NCBI GenBank assembly: GCA_963784995.1
Contig: CAWATZ010000002.1
Span: forward strand, 1,922,001 to 1,986,000
Origin: CAWATZ01 sp963784995
Lineage (GTDB): Bacteria; Planctomycetota; Planctomycetia; Gemmatales; Gemmataceae
Length of the DNA stretch: 64,000 nt
Reading direction: 5' to 3'
Numbering within the stretch: position 1 is the first letter of the stretch; every line of letters starts with the position of its first letter. This document shows positions 53,738-64,000 of this stretch, piece by piece. The notes beneath the pieces are model-generated. The model was not told the DNA's origin. It worked only from the letters and a program-made list of their open reading frames with translations, and did not search any database. The position numbers and the translations under genes are program-made.

Positions 53738-53862
53738 ACCCCACGCCCTCGTCAGGCCCCGCACAACCACGCCCACAACCCCATGATGTCCCGACGGCCC
53801 CGCCAGCGTCAAGACCGTTCCCCGAACACAACCTCTTGCCTGGCTCCACGGCAAAGGATGTA

Positions 53863-54443
53863 ATGGACCGAAGTGCAGAAGTTCTCTGTTGTGCGGTCAC
53901 GGAAGCGCGACCGATGGGCCTGAGCGCTCGCGAATGGCTTGCCCTGTGGGGGTGGGGCGACCTGTCCCCCGACAAGAACCCGCACTTGCGATACCCCTCC
54001 GTGTGGCGGTGGGTCCGAGCCGAGGGCGTGTCTCTCCCCTTCTCTCGGATCGGCAACCCCGTTGAGCGGGAGAGGCGGCAGCGTGAGTATATGGAGTTGT
54101 GGCGGTATCTGTTCGTCAACCATCTGGTCGGGTTGTCGGAGGACGAGCAGCGGGCGTTCCGGGACGGTCAGCACCCCTCGCAGACGCACGACTTGGCGGA
54201 GGCCGCCGAACCGATCGCTGAGCAGTTGCGAGGCGAACTGGCTTTTCGGGGCATCCCGGCCGAGGTGTCGGTCGCCCGTTACCTCGACGGCCGAACAGTG
54301 TTGGACGTGCCTCTACCTGAGTGGCCGCTGGAAGGGCAGTGGCCCGACGACCTGAGTTTCTTTCGGGGCTATGAGGTGCATGTCTGCACTCGGTTGCCGG
54401 AGCCAACAGCCCCCAGGATCAAAAGCCCAAGCAGAAGAAGTGA
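53863..54443 (+). CDS. Hypothetical protein beside the DNA methyltransferase (frameshift near C-terminus)
   Basis: ATG 53863 follows AAAGGA. About 175 residues are clear: LSAREWLALWGWGDLSPDKN, YPSVWRWVRAEGVSLPFSRI, EYMELWRYLFVNHLVGLSED and ELAFRGIPAEVSVARYL. No domain is recognised. A natural end, SPQDQKPKQKK and TGA at 54441, lies in another frame, so one base is probably missing near 54390-54400. It runs toward the methyltransferase, their stops 5 bp apart. A restriction-partner role is possible by position but no nuclease motif is seen. Confidence 0.6.
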
Positions 54444-54448
54444 CCGGC

Positions 54449-55807
54449 CTACCACAGCGTCCGCTGCCTGGACAGTGGAGGCCAGCGCTTCTCGGCCATC
54501 GAGTCCGTCAACGTCAGGATGTGCTTGCCGAGAAGCTCGAAGAAGAGCGGCGGCACGCTCTCGCCGATCACGAGCCGGATCAGGCTGTCGGGCGCAATCA
54601 TCTGCTTCTTCCGGCCCTTGCCCGCACAGTCAAGCGGCCCCCATTTGTAGTTGTATCGATCGAGAGTGTGAATCCGCATCGCCTCGGCGAGCGACAGCAC
54701 GCGATTCTGCGTCGGGTGGAGTTTCTGGTCGCTGCAGGGGTAACTCAGGTTCCGCGTGAGGGCTGGCGCCGGCAGGTCCGCCTCCATGCGCTTGTACGCG
54801 CTGGTGTAGCCCGACATCAGGCGGATGCCTTGGTCCGTCACGGTGTACGGGCGCGGCAGCAGCGCCTTGCACCGCTCGCAGTACAGCGGCGTGTCCTTGT
54901 GGGCGCGGTTGATCCCCTCGTCATTGTGGGACGCGCCGTGGATCCTGTTCCCCTGAAATCCACACCCCGGCTGAATGCACTGGTTATCAAATGCGGACCG
55001 CCCTGGCGGGGTGTGGCGAATCCACTCGTACTTCTTCGGGTCGAGGACGGGCACGCGATGGAAGGGGGTCCTGGGGTCGGACGCGGAGGTCTCGTCGCGG
55101 CCGTCGAGCGGCGGGAAGTCGCCGATCGCCTCCATGACCGACACCCACTTCTTGAGCATCCCCGACGGTATCTTGGAGTGCGTTGTGGGCGGCACAAGCG
55201 GCTTGCCGGAGCGGAAGGCGGCAAGCGCCTCCGGGTCGCGTGTCATCACTGTGATGAGTCGCTGGCGCCGCTGCGGGATGCCGTGGTCGGCCATCTCCAC
55301 GTCGAAGGCCCCGCCATCGTACTCCGGGCTCAAGCGGTCGAAGAGGATGTCGAGGATGAGCCGGACTCCCCGGTCGCCGTCTTCGATCATGGTGTTCCGC
55401 ATCTCGATGACGTTCTCGAACACAGCCCAGCGCGGCCGAAGCTCGCGGATGACGTCAAGCGCTGGTAGGATCAACCGGTTACGCGGGTCGAGAGCTGGGC
55501 GTCGGCCGGCGCGGATGTTCTTGAGCAGCGTTCCCTGACCGCTCTTCGACATGCCCTGACACGGGGCCGTGCAGGTCAGCAGGAACAACTCCTCGCCGCC
55601 CAGGCGTTCCTGGGTGTGGGCGACCAGCTGGTCGCGATACTTCTCGATGTCCTCGGCAAAGACGCGAGCCGAGGGGAAGTTTAACTTGGCAAGGGCTGCG
55701 CGCTCCGGTTCCAACTCGCACATGGAGATGAATTCAAACCTGTTGGCACGGTAGCCGATGTCCCCAATGCCCGCCCCGCTGAACAGTGAGACAGCTAACT
55801 TCCGCAT
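54449..55807 (-). CDS. DNA (cytosine-5)-methyltransferase, orphan
   Basis: A 452-residue C5 methylase starting MRKLAVSLFSGAGIGDIGYR (motif I, SAM binding) after GGGGGAGGA. Motif IV with the catalytic Cys is TCTAPCQGMSKSGQG, motif VI FENVIEM, motif VIII GIPQRRQRLITVM. A four-Cys zinc-finger-like segment (CIQPGCGFQGNRIHGASHND ... LYCERCKALL) sits in the target-recognition part, which is unusual. A final conserved block is SLAEAMRIHTLDRYNY. No restriction endonuclease is recognisable nearby, so it may be regulatory or protective. Recognition sequence unknown. Confidence 0.9.
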   Translation of the reverse strand: MRKLAVSLFSGAGIGDIGYRANRFEFISMCELEPERAALAKLNFPSARVFAEDIEKYRDQLVAHTQERLGGEELFLLTCTAPCQGMSKSGQGTLLKNIRAGRRPALDPRNRLILPALDVIRELRPRWAVFENVIEMRNTMIEDGDRGVRLILDILFDRLSPEYDGGAFDVEMADHGIPQRRQRLITVMTRDPEALAAFRSGKPLVPPTTHSKIPSGMLKKWVSVMEAIGDFPPLDGRDETSASDPRTPFHRVPVLDPKKYEWIRHTPPGRSAFDNQCIQPGCGFQGNRIHGASHNDEGINRAHKDTPLYCERCKALLPRPYTVTDQGIRLMSGYTSAYKRMEADLPAPALTRNLSYPCSDQKLHPTQNRVLSLAEAMRIHTLDRYNYKWGPLDCAGKGRKKQMIAPDSLIRLVIGESVPPLFFELLGKHILTLTDSMAEKRWPPLSRQRTLW

Positions 55808-56005
55808 TCCTCCCCCTGGTGTTTCTGGGCAGAAACATCTAGACATGCGCCCATTATAGCTGGCACGTGGACTTTGCCGAGATCAGCTTGCGCAGTTTCC
55901 GGAAGTGCGCACGGCCCTTGGGTAGATCGGCAGGGCGAAAGGACCGAGATGAGGAAAAGGCGTCCCGCTGCGGAATCAGCGGCGCGCGGGCGCGGCGCCC
56001 GACCA

Positions 56006-59000
56006 TCACGGACTTTCGTTCGGTTTCAACTTCGCCGCCTGAGCAAACGCCTCGTCCGCCTCCTGCTTCTTGCCGCCTCCTGGCAGATGGCGGCCCCGTG
56101 CGGTCCACAGCTCCGCGTCCCTGGGACGGATCTTGCTCAGCTCCAGGAACACGGCGTCGTCGTGGACGGCGGCCTGCCGCACCGCCTGCAACTTCTCCGC
56201 CGTCTCTTCGCTCTCCAGCGCCTTGTCAAACATCCTGGCTGCAACGGTCGCTCTGTGGCCCGTGGCGGCCAGGACGGCGGCGAGCCGGGCGTATCCTCCG
56301 AAAGAGTCGAGGCTTGCGTCTCCCAGCCGACCGGCGGCAGCGAGGCGGAGGGGAGGCGCGGTCAGCAGCGACAGCCGAAACCGGCCCAGAGCGGACGCCT
56401 CATGGCGGCTCTGGAATTCGAGCCGGATGGTGAGCCGGGTTCGTCCGACTCCGCCGACCGGCTTGGCCAGCTCAAACCAGGCGGTGTGGGCCTGGCCGAC
56501 ACGCGGCCAGACGTCCCAGAACGTCTCTGACTTGCCGTCGATGGCCGCTCGGGCGCCGCCCATGCCGGCGGAAATGTCGCTCGCATAGCTGCTGCTGGCC
56601 CGGACGAAAGGGACGGACGTCGCAGGCGCCTTGCCGTCAGCCGGCGCGGCCTGAAGGGTGATTTCGGTGAGACAGAAGTTCCCGTGATGGGGGTAGCGGC
56701 CCGGCCCCTTGCCCGGCAAGGAGAAGTGGGGAAGGGTATCCAGGCAGAGGCAAGCGAATGAACCCGGACCGACCTCGGTTTCAAAGGTGTAGACGTCCTT
56801 GTCCGGGTTGCGGCCGCTGGCAAGCACCGAACCGTCGGGCTGGACCGTGAGCGCGGCCCCGCCCTCGGATTTCAACTGGGTCGGCTTCAGGATGGTCCCG
56901 GGGCCATCCGGCACGGCGAGCAACTGGTCCGCCAGCCGGCCGGCCGTCTCAGGGTTGTCGATGGGACCGGCGAGGATCCTGTCCAGCAGCTCCTTGCTCC
57001 GGGCAACGTCGGCTGCGGCCAGGTCCTGCCAGTCGAGGTCGGTGTAGATCCGGGCCCGGAGCGCCAGCACGTCCGGATCGTCGGGACGTGCGACGATGGC
57101 GGCGGCGAATTCCTTTTCGGCCAGCGCCTTCTCGCCCATCCGGGCGTAGCTCCCCCCCCGGAGCAGACGGAGGTAGGGGCCGTGGGGATCGGTCCGGCCC
57201 AGCACGACCTTCGAGGCCTCCCGATAAGGATTGTGGTAGTGTGTCCAGGGGAAGGGGTTGCCGATCCGGCCCGCAGCCGCTGCGGCCCGTGTCTCGTTGT
57301 CGATTTGCTGGGCCGGCCAGTCCAGGGCCGCCCTGGCATCGTCGAGTCGGCCGAGCTTGTGCAGCGCCAGCGCCCGGAAGGAGTCCGCGACGGCCCGGCG
57401 GTCAGGGTGCGCGGGCCCGCGAAGGCATTCCTTGAGCCGATCCAGGGCCTGCTCGTCCTTGCCGGTCCGGTAAAGCGAAGCGCCCTCGCTGAGGAGCCCC
57501 CAGCAGGCATAATCCTCGTTCGGGCTTTGCCCGGTCGCGACTGCCGCCAGGCGGTCGCGCTGGTTTCTGTCCACAGGCGCGTCGGAGGACAGCGACAGGA
57601 GCAGCAAGAGACGATGGGCCTGGACCGGGTCGTCGGTGTCCGCCCGCAGCCGCAGCCCCTCCGTCGCGCACTTGCGGTAGCCGTCCCGGTCCCCGGCCAG
57701 CAAGGACATCCGGCCCGCGTTCACGTACAGGTCCTCCCCGTGGTAGGGCGTGTCGTAGCCGACCCGCTCCAGGGCGAGCCGCATTTCGGTGGCCGATTCG
57801 GCCCACAGACCCAGCTCGGCATACCGATCCGCCAGGGTGAGGCGAGCGGCGCCAATCTGTTTGTCGAGCGGATCGGAAGGGGCGATGCGAACAGCTTCTT
57901 GCAGCGACTCGACGCCCCCTCGGGAGAGGGCCTGCCATTCGGCGAGCCGGTCGGCCTTCCAGTGCAGGTCCGCCAGGGCGATTTGCACGCCCGACAGACT
58001 CGATTCGGCCCTGCACGTCCCTGGGCTGTTCCAGGGCCAGGGCCTGCCACAGGACCAGGGCCTTCTCCAACGACAAACGGGCTTCGTCCGGCAGATTCAG
58101 TTTGATCTGGATCAGTCCGATTGCCCGGTTGGCGGCTGCTTGATCGGCACGCACCCGGCGGTTGGAGGGGTCTGCACTGGCGAGTTGCTCCTTCACCTTC
58201 AAGACCGTCCGGGCGGCCGCCAATCTCTCCTCGTCTTTGGCCAGGTTGTTCCGGGTTGTGGCCTCGGCCCGGGCCAGCTCTGCCGCCTGGGCGACCAGTT
58301 CCTTGAGGTCTGCCCGTTCGAGCAGGGCCTTGAGCTGGGGCAATTCGCTGATCTGAAGGGCGGAGCGAGCGTCCGCCGCGACCGCCCGCTTGACGGCCAG
58401 GGCGGCAGCGTCCAGGGTCTGCTGGTGCTCGGCCTCCTCGGCCGGCGACAGTTCGGCCCGGCTGTTCTTCAGGATCAGGGCATGGAGGACCCGGACCCGG
58501 GCCAGGACAAGCAGCTGCTGGGGGCTGTCGTCGTGAACGTTCTCGAGGATCTCGCGTGTCTCCCGGATGGCCCGGAGAGCCTCGTCCTGCCTCTTGTGCC
58601 GCAACAGCAGTGCGGCCAGGCTCTCGCCAGCGCCAATGTAGTCGGTTCGGAAAGTCTGCATGCCCGGGTTGTCCCGAACCATCCAGCGGCGGACCTCCAC
58701 GACTCGGCGGAGGGCGGTAATGGCCGCGTCAGTGTTGCCGAGCGTATCTTCCTTCCGGGCGATGTTCCCTTGCGCGATGGCCACTCCCCGGGCCGCGTTC
58801 GTATCGGCGGGGGTCAGGCGGTAGGCCAGCTCGAAATTGCTGGCCGCGCGCCGGTACAGAGTCAGGGCTTCGGCATTCTGGTTCAGTCGAGACAGTGCCA
58901 CGCCGACGCTGTTCAGGGTCTGGGCGAGGTCGGCGAGATACCCCGGATCGTTGGGGTCCAGCGCCAGGAGCCGCTCCCGGACGGCCAGCGCCTTCTGGTG

Positions 59001-61057
59001 GTAAGGGAGTGCCTGAGCCGGGGCATCCGCGGTCCGGGCCAGGGCGGAATACGCCCTGGCCAGCTCGCGCTGGAAGCGCGGCTGGGCCGGTTGGACCAGC
59101 TTTTCCCAGATGGCAACCGCCTCGGCAGGCCGGCCGAGCCCGTGGTGGCAGGAGGCGAGCCCGTGCTGGGCTTCGACGTCCTTGGGGCTGGCCTTCGCCA
59201 GTTCCTGATAGAGCCCCAACGCCTGCTCGTAGGCCGCTGTGGCCTCCATCTGCTCATTCAGCTCCAAGCGGATCTTGCCGACGCGGAGGTAGGCCGCCGC
59301 CAGCGCGGCGCGCACGGTGGGGTCAGCGGCCCGCTCCTTCAGGAAGTCCTGGTAGAACTGGAGCGCGGACAGCAGCAAATCCTTGCGGAGGTCCTTGAGC
59401 CCGGGCACCTGCAGCAACCGATTCTCGCTGATCCGGGTGAAGGAGTCGTCCACCGCCGTCATGGCCTTGCCGAAGTTGGCCTCCGCCTGCTCGCGCAACT
59501 TCGCCTCGCGATCCTTGCCCGCCACGGCCTCATCCCGGGCCTTCCGCTCGTTCACCGCCGTCTGCGCTTCCTTCCGGTAGAGCGCGGCCATCTGGCCCGC
59601 CACGATCAGGGAGCCCACGGTCGCCAGCACCAGCACCGCCGTCAGCACCGCGCCCAGCACGGCGATGCCGGGGTGGTGTCGCGCCCAGCGGACGTAGCGC
59701 TCCAGGAGCGTCTGGCGGCGGGCCAGGATCGGCTCATCGTCCACAAAGCGCTGCAAATCGTCACGCAACTCCCCCGCCGTCTGGTAGCGCCGGGCCGGGT
59801 CGCGGTCGATGGCCTTGTGAATGATCGTCTCCAGATCGCGGGGGACACGCCGCCGCATGCTTCCCAGTGGCTCGACCTCTGCCGTCGTCACTTGCTTGAC
59901 CAGACGGTTGCGGTCATGCTGGTCGAACGCCGGCCGCAGTGCGATCAGTTCGTACAGGGACAGGCCCAGGCTGTAGACGTCGCCGCGGCCATCGGCCTTG
60001 CCGTCGAAGGCCTCCGGAGGCATGTAACGCAGCGTGCCGAGGATGTCTCCGGTGTGGGTGAGGTTCTCGCCGCCCTCGGCCTTGGCCAGGCCGAAGTCAG
60101 TGACCCAGACGGTGCCATTGAGATCCAGCAGCAGATTGCTGGGCTTGATGTCGCGGTGAACGACTCCCTGCTTGTGGGCGTACTCCAGGGCATCGGCCAC
60201 CTGGCTGCCGATGCGGGCCACGCTCTGCCAGTAGTTCAGCTTGCGCGATCTTGCCGCCGGCGCTGACCCCGCTGGCGCCGGGCAGACTGACTCCCGACGA
60301 GGTTAGCAGCGCCGTGTCGGAGGAAGCCGCGAGCAGCCAGCGCCGCGGGCGCCGGCGACGCTGCTTCGACGTGCAGGCAAGTCCCCTCCGCCATGCCTCC
60401 ACGCCGTCGGCGGGACGAAACGCGCCGGTCAGGAGCGAGCGGGCGATCTGCTCGCCCTGACGCTCGCGCGGCAGGCGGGGACGGGACGCTGGGCGTCGCG
60501 GAACCGGACGGGCTCATTCGGGCCAGTTCCTCGACCACGGCGTCCAGCCCCATGCCCTGGATGAACTGCATGACGTAGTAAGGGGTGCCCTCGGCCTCGC
60601 CCGTGCCGAAGACCGGCACAATGTTGGTGTGGTGCAGCCGGGCCGCCGCCTTCGCCTCCCGCTCGAAACGCCGCTTCTGCCTGGCGTCGCGCATCAGCCG
60701 ATCCGTCAGCACCTTGAGAGCCACGCGCCGGCCGAGGCTGACCTGCTCGGCCTCGTAGACGACGCCCATGCCGCCGTGGCCGACCTCGCGCAGGATGCGG
60801 AAGTCCCCCAGGTGTTGCAGAACCGGGGCGGACGGTGGGGCCGGGGCTGCGGCCTTGCCTTCCTGGGCCAGTCCGTCCTTGGCTTGCTCGACCTGGGCCA
60901 GGGCGGGGAGGAACTCGCGCAGGTCGTCAGCCAGGTCGGGATGGCGGTCGCAGTATTCCTTGACCGAGGGCCGTTCGCCCTTGCGGAAGCGTTCGTTGAA
61001 CTCCTCGACGAGGCGGTCGAGCAGGTCGTAGTCACGCGATGCGTCCTGACTGGGCAC
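56006..61057 (-). CDS. Giant Ser/Thr protein kinase with TPR-type extension (three frameshifts)
   Basis: From GTG 61057, after GAGGAG, comes an N-terminal KGERPSVKEYCDRHPDLADD module, then a Hanks-type kinase: VGHGGMGVVYEAEQ, VALKVL, HRDIKPSNLLLD, VTDFGLAKAEGGENLTHTGD and GTLRYMPPEAFDGKADGRGD. A membrane helix (VLGAVLTAVLVLATVGSLIV) leads to about 800 residues of TPR-like repeats. A C-terminal module has PEVGPGSFACLCLDTL-like and DGKSETFWDVWPRVGQAHTA segments resembling discoidin-type beta domains. Extra bases near 60483, 60247 and 57985 split it; repaired, it has about 1682 residues. It is probably a sensor kinase with an extracellular repeat domain. The gene upstream shares its C-terminal module. 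Confidence 0.85.
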
Positions 61058-61069
61058 GGTTGATTCTCC

Positions 61070-64000
61070 TCATTGAGGTTTTGGCTTCAACTTCGCAGCC
61101 TGGGCGAACGCCTCGTCTGCCTCCTTGTGCTTGCCGGTCTCGGCGAGATGCCGGCCGCGGGCGGTCCACAGCTCCGCGTCCCTGGGACGGATCTTGCTCA
61201 GCTCCAGGAACACCGCGTCGTCGTGGACGGCGGCCTGCCGAACCGCTTGCAGCTTCTCCGGCGTCTCTTCGCTCGCCAGCCCCTGCACAAACACCCTGGC
61301 TGCGGCCGTCGCATGACGGCCCGTGGCAGACAGGATGACGGCGAGCCGGGCGTACCCCCCGAAGGAATCGAGGCTTGGCGCACCCAATCGACCCGCGGCA
61401 GCCAGTCGGAGGGGAGGCGCGGGCAGCAGCGACAGCCGAAACCGGCCCAGAGCGGACGCCTCATGGCGGCTCTGGAACTCGAGCCGGACCGTGAGCCGGG
61501 TTCGTCCGACTCCGCCGACCGGCTTTGCCAGCTCAAACCAGGCGGTGTGGGCCTGCCCGACACGCGGCCAGACGTCCCAGAACGTCTCCGACTTGCCGTC
61601 GATGGCCGCTCGGGCGCCGCCCATGCCGGCGGAAATGTCGCTCGCATAGCTGCTGCTGGCCCGGACGAAAGGGACGGACGTCGCAGGCGCCTTGCCGTCG
61701 GCCGGCGCGGCCTGAAGGGTGATTTCGGTGAGACAGAAGTTCCCGTGAAAGGGGTAGCGGCCCGGCCCCTTGCCCGGCAAGGAGAAGTGGGGAAGGGTAT
61801 CCAGGCAGAGGCAAGCGAATGAACCCGGACCGACCTCGGTTTCAAAGGTGTAGACGTCCTTGTCCGGGTTGCGGCCGCTGGCAAGCACCGAACCGTCGGG
61901 CTGGACCGTGAGCGTGGCCCCGCCCTCGGATTTCACCTGGGTCGGCTTCAGGATGGTCCCGGGGCCATCCGGCACGGCGAGCAACTGGTCCGCCAGCCGG
62001 CCGGCCGTCTCGGGATTGTCGATGGGACCGGCGAGGAGCTTGTCCAGCAGTTCCTTGCTCCGGGCAATGTCGGCCGCGGCCAGATCCTGCCATCCGAGGT
62101 CGGTGTAGATCCGGGCTCGGAGCGTCAGCACGTCCGGATCGTCGGGGCGGGCGGCAACCGCGGCGGCGAACTCCTTCTCGGCCAGCGCCTTCTCGCCAAG
62201 CCGGGCGTAGCTCCGCCCGCGGAGCAGGCGGAGGTAAGGGCCGTGGGGATCGGTCCGGCCCAGCACGACCTTCGAGGCCTCCCGATACGGGTTGAGGTAG
62301 TGGGTCCAGGGGAAGGGGCCGTCGATCCGGCCCTGGACCGCCGCGGCGCGCGTGCCGTGGTCGATGTGCTGAGAGGTCCAGTCCAGGGCCGCCCGGGCCT
62401 GGTCGAGTCGGCCGAGCCGATGCAGCAGAAGCGCCTGGAAGCAGTCCGCGATGGCCCGGCGGTCACGGTGCATCGTGCGAAGGCATTCCTTGAGCCGATC
62501 CAGGGCCTGCTCGTCCTTGCCGGCGCGGTAAAGCGAAGCGCCCTCGCTGAGAAGCCCCCAGCAGGCCGTGTCCTCGCTGGCCCCTTCCCCGGTCGCGACG
62601 CCCGCCAGTCGGTCGCGCTGGTTTCTGTCCCCAGGCGCATCGGGGGACTGCGACAGCAGGAGCAAGAGCCGATGGGCCTGGACCGGGTCGTCGGTGTCCG
62701 CCCGCAGCCGCAGCCCCTCCGTCGCGCACTTGCGGTAGCCGTCCGGGTCCCCGGCCAGCAGGGACATCCGGCCCGCGTTCACGTAAAGGTCCTCCCCGTG
62801 GTAGGGCGTGTCGTAGCCGATCCGCTCCAGGGCGAGGCGCATCTCGGTTGCCGCTTCGGCCCACAGACCGAGTTCGGCATACCGATCCGCCAGGCGGAGG
62901 TGGGCAGCGCCGAGCTGTTTTTCGAGCGGGCCGGACGGGGCGAGGCGAACGGCTTCTTGCAACGCCTCGACACCCTGTTGGGATATTCGGCGCCACTCGC
63001 CGAGCCGGTCAGCCTTCCAGTGAATGTCCGCGAGAGCGCGTGTGCAGACCGCCAGGTCGGCCCTGGCCTGGATGTCCTTCGGCTGTTCGGCGGCCAGGGC
63101 CTGCCACAGGGTCACGGCCTTCTCCAGGAACGGCCGCGCTGCGTCCGGCTGATTCAGGTTGATCTGGTTCAGCCCGAGAGCCTGGTTGGCGGCAGCCTGA
63201 TCGGCTTTGTCCCGTTTTCTGCGTTCGGCCGCCGTTGGTTGAGCAGCCGGGTCATCCGCAAGCCCCTTCCAGGCCCGGAAGGCCCGGCGGTAGGTTTCGG
63301 GATCGGTCCGGATCGCGTCGCCTGGGAGCGGGAAGAAGCCGCCGACCGGGTCCGCGCCGGTGCCGGTGAGCAGCCGCACCAGGGGCGGCACCTGGTCCAG
63401 CGGCCCGCGGTAGCTCGGCAGCGTCCAGGACCAGGCGTTTGTCGTGCCCCTTTGGTGGACAATGACTCGTTGGCTGTCCGCACTGAACCAGACACCAGGC
63501 AAATAGAGTTGGCTACTCAGGGAATGGGTCGCCAACAGGCTCCCGTCGAGAGCCGAGAACACGTTCACCCGAGATCCCGACTTCCCTTGCACCGCCTGCG
63601 CGATGCGCGTCTGATCCGGGGAATACGTGGCGGTCGTGAATGTGCTCGTCCTCACTGGCAACAGGATGGTCGGCCCGGCCCGCCGACCAGTGCGGGCATC
63701 CCACGGCGTTATGGTCCGGTCGCTGAGGGCCGCAAGAACGCGGTCGTCCCGGAGGCCAACGTCGATCGAGAATAGGGAGCAACCTCCGAGCTGACCGCCG
63801 GGCAGTCGTTGACCGGTTCGCACGTCCCAGCACGCGAGCCGGGACGTCGCCTCTTGGCCCACGACCAGCACTCCGCCGTCCCGACTGAGCGCGAGGTCGC
63901 CGGTGAGCCGAGGCAGACCGCCCCCCACCGGGCCGAGGAGCGGCTCGAGGGAGGGGAAGTCGAACACGAAGAACTGATCAACCACGGAGCCGGCTCCAAG
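61070..64000 (-). CDS. WD40-like/TPR protein, paralogue of the downstream kinase (5' part beyond right edge)
   Basis: Open from the right edge, reading VVDQFFVFDFPSLEPLLGPV, LALSRDGGVLVVGQEATSRL and SDRTITPWDARTGRRAG, weak WD40-type blades. From about 63180 leftward come TPR-like repeats (NQPDAARPFLEKAVTLWQAL, ALADIHWKADRLGEWRRISQ) and the module that also ends the kinase at 56006-61057; the two DNA copies are nearly identical for hundreds of bases. The missing N-terminus probably holds a kinase domain followed by more WD40 blades, as in related Gemmata proteins. The stop is 12 bp before the next kinase start, so both may be co-transcribed. No frameshift was seen. Confidence 0.82.
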   Translation of the reverse strand, partial: LGAGSVVDQFFVFDFPSLEPLLGPVGGGLPRLTGDLALSRDGGVLVVGQEATSRLACWDVRTGQRLPGGQLGGCSLFSIDVGLRDDRVLAALSDRTITPWDARTGRRAGPTILLPVRTSTFTTATYSPDQTRIAQAVQGKSGSRVNVFSALDGSLLATHSLSSQLYLPGVWFSADSQRVIVHQRGTTNAWSWTLPSYRGPLDQVPPLVRLLTGTGADPVGGFFPLPGDAIRTDPETYRRAFRAWKGLADDPAAQPTAAERRKRDKADQAAANQALGLNQINLNQPDAARPFLEKAVTLWQALAAEQPKDIQARADLAVCTRALADIHWKADRLGEWRRISQQGVEALQEAVRLAPSGPLEKQLGAAHLRLADRYAELGLWAEAATEMRLALERIGYDTPYHGEDLYVNAGRMSLLAGDPDGYRKCATEGLRLRADTDDPVQAHRLLLLLSQSPDAPGDRNQRDRLAGVATGEGASEDTACWGLLSEGASLYRAGKDEQALDRLKECLRTMHRDRRAIADCFQALLLHRLGRLDQARAALDWTSQHIDHGTRAAAVQGRIDGPFPWTHYLNPYREASKVVLGRTDPHGPYLRLLRGRSYARLGEKALAEKEFAAAVAARPDDPDVLTLRARIYTDLGWQDLAAADIARSKELLDKLLAGPIDNPETAGRLADQLLAVPDGPGTILKPTQVKSEGGATLTVQPDGSVLASGRNPDKDVYTFETEVGPGSFACLCLDTLPHFSLPGKGPGRYPFHGNFCLTEITLQAAPADGKAPATSVPFVRASSSYASDISAGMGGARAAIDGKSETFWDVWPRVGQAHTAWFELAKPVGGVGRTRLTVRLEFQSRHEASALGRFRLSLLPAPPLRLAAAGRLGAPSLDSFGGYARLAVILSATGRHATAAARVFVQGLASEETPEKLQAVRQAAVHDDAVFLELSKIRPRDAELWTARGRHLAETGKHKEADEAFAQAAKLKPKPQ

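Noticed and set aside
55854..56108. Short minus-strand frame upstream of the methyltransferase
   Set aside because: Arg/Ser-rich, overlaps the end of the kinase gene, has no ribosome site and no family resemblance.
57789..60266. An 825-codon plus-strand open frame
   Set aside because: It lies antisense to the kinase, whose opposite strand carries clear kinase and TPR motifs. The frame is open only because of GC-rich codon bias, and its sequence (Gln/Gly/Val/Leu-rich) matches no family.

Overview
The window is GC-rich chromosomal DNA from a planctomycete, most likely a member of the Gemmataceae. The support is the start of a DUF1501 protein at the left edge, a TIGR02996-type repeat-companion domain, a secreted protein with the planctomycete LEDRTVPS N-terminal motif, very large Ser/Thr kinases with TPR-type and WD40-like extensions, and many long intergenic palindromes. 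All of this is recognition from sequence; no database search was run.

Layout. 1-5.5 kb: lineage-specific hypotheticals, a solo group II intron 3' end, tyrA and an S10 peptidase. 5.8-17.9 kb: SYLF protein, CDF transporter, upp, ispD, a MoxR ATPase with a partner, a LEDRTVPS surface protein, a TrmJ-like methyltransferase, a cytidylate-kinase-like protein, and a large PlsC-ACP-AMP-ligase protein. 17.9-21.8 kb: AAA ATPase, hypotheticals and a mazEF pair with a palindromic operator. 21.9-29.9 kb: a minus-strand operon with a ketosynthase, a ketosynthase lacking the catalytic Cys (chain-length-factor-like), two FabZ-type dehydratases, an ACP, a FabG, an alpha/beta hydrolase and a GH3-family protein, which reads as a type II fatty-acid/polyketide pathway. 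hemD follows. 31.4-40 kb: a plus-strand operon, hypC-hypD-SIS-hypE-[hydrogenase structural genes]-NifU-like-small ORF-DUF5947-DUF6084-two conserved hypotheticals-hypA-hypB, resembling the loci of group 1h (high-affinity, 'actinobacterial') [NiFe] hydrogenases. Here the structural genes are collapsed: the small-subunit N-terminus is joined out of frame to the large-subunit C-terminus, so no hydrogenase can be made from this locus as written. 40-55.8 kb: a helical-repeat membrane protein, D-glycerate dehydrogenase, a GT87-like protein, rnz, menG, galT, an oxalyl-CoA-synthetase-like ligase with a TPP-dependent lyase, small ORFs and an orphan C5 DNA methyltransferase. 56-64 kb: two tandem giant kinase-type genes sharing a C-terminal module.

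Two cross-cutting features stand out. First, about twelve genes are interrupted by single-base indels, mostly +1. Each repaired frame restores a family-typical protein, which points to sequence-quality errors more than to decay. Second, palindromic repeats of several families are scattered through the window. One short double-hairpin element of 42 bp is inserted in the same reading frame in two unrelated genes (38546-38587 and 41048-41089) and encodes AGLPAGAHAGVRE, behaving like a protein-coding palindromic element. A REP-associated transposase relic lies next to one palindrome cluster.

No rRNA, tRNA, CRISPR array or replication origin was recognised.
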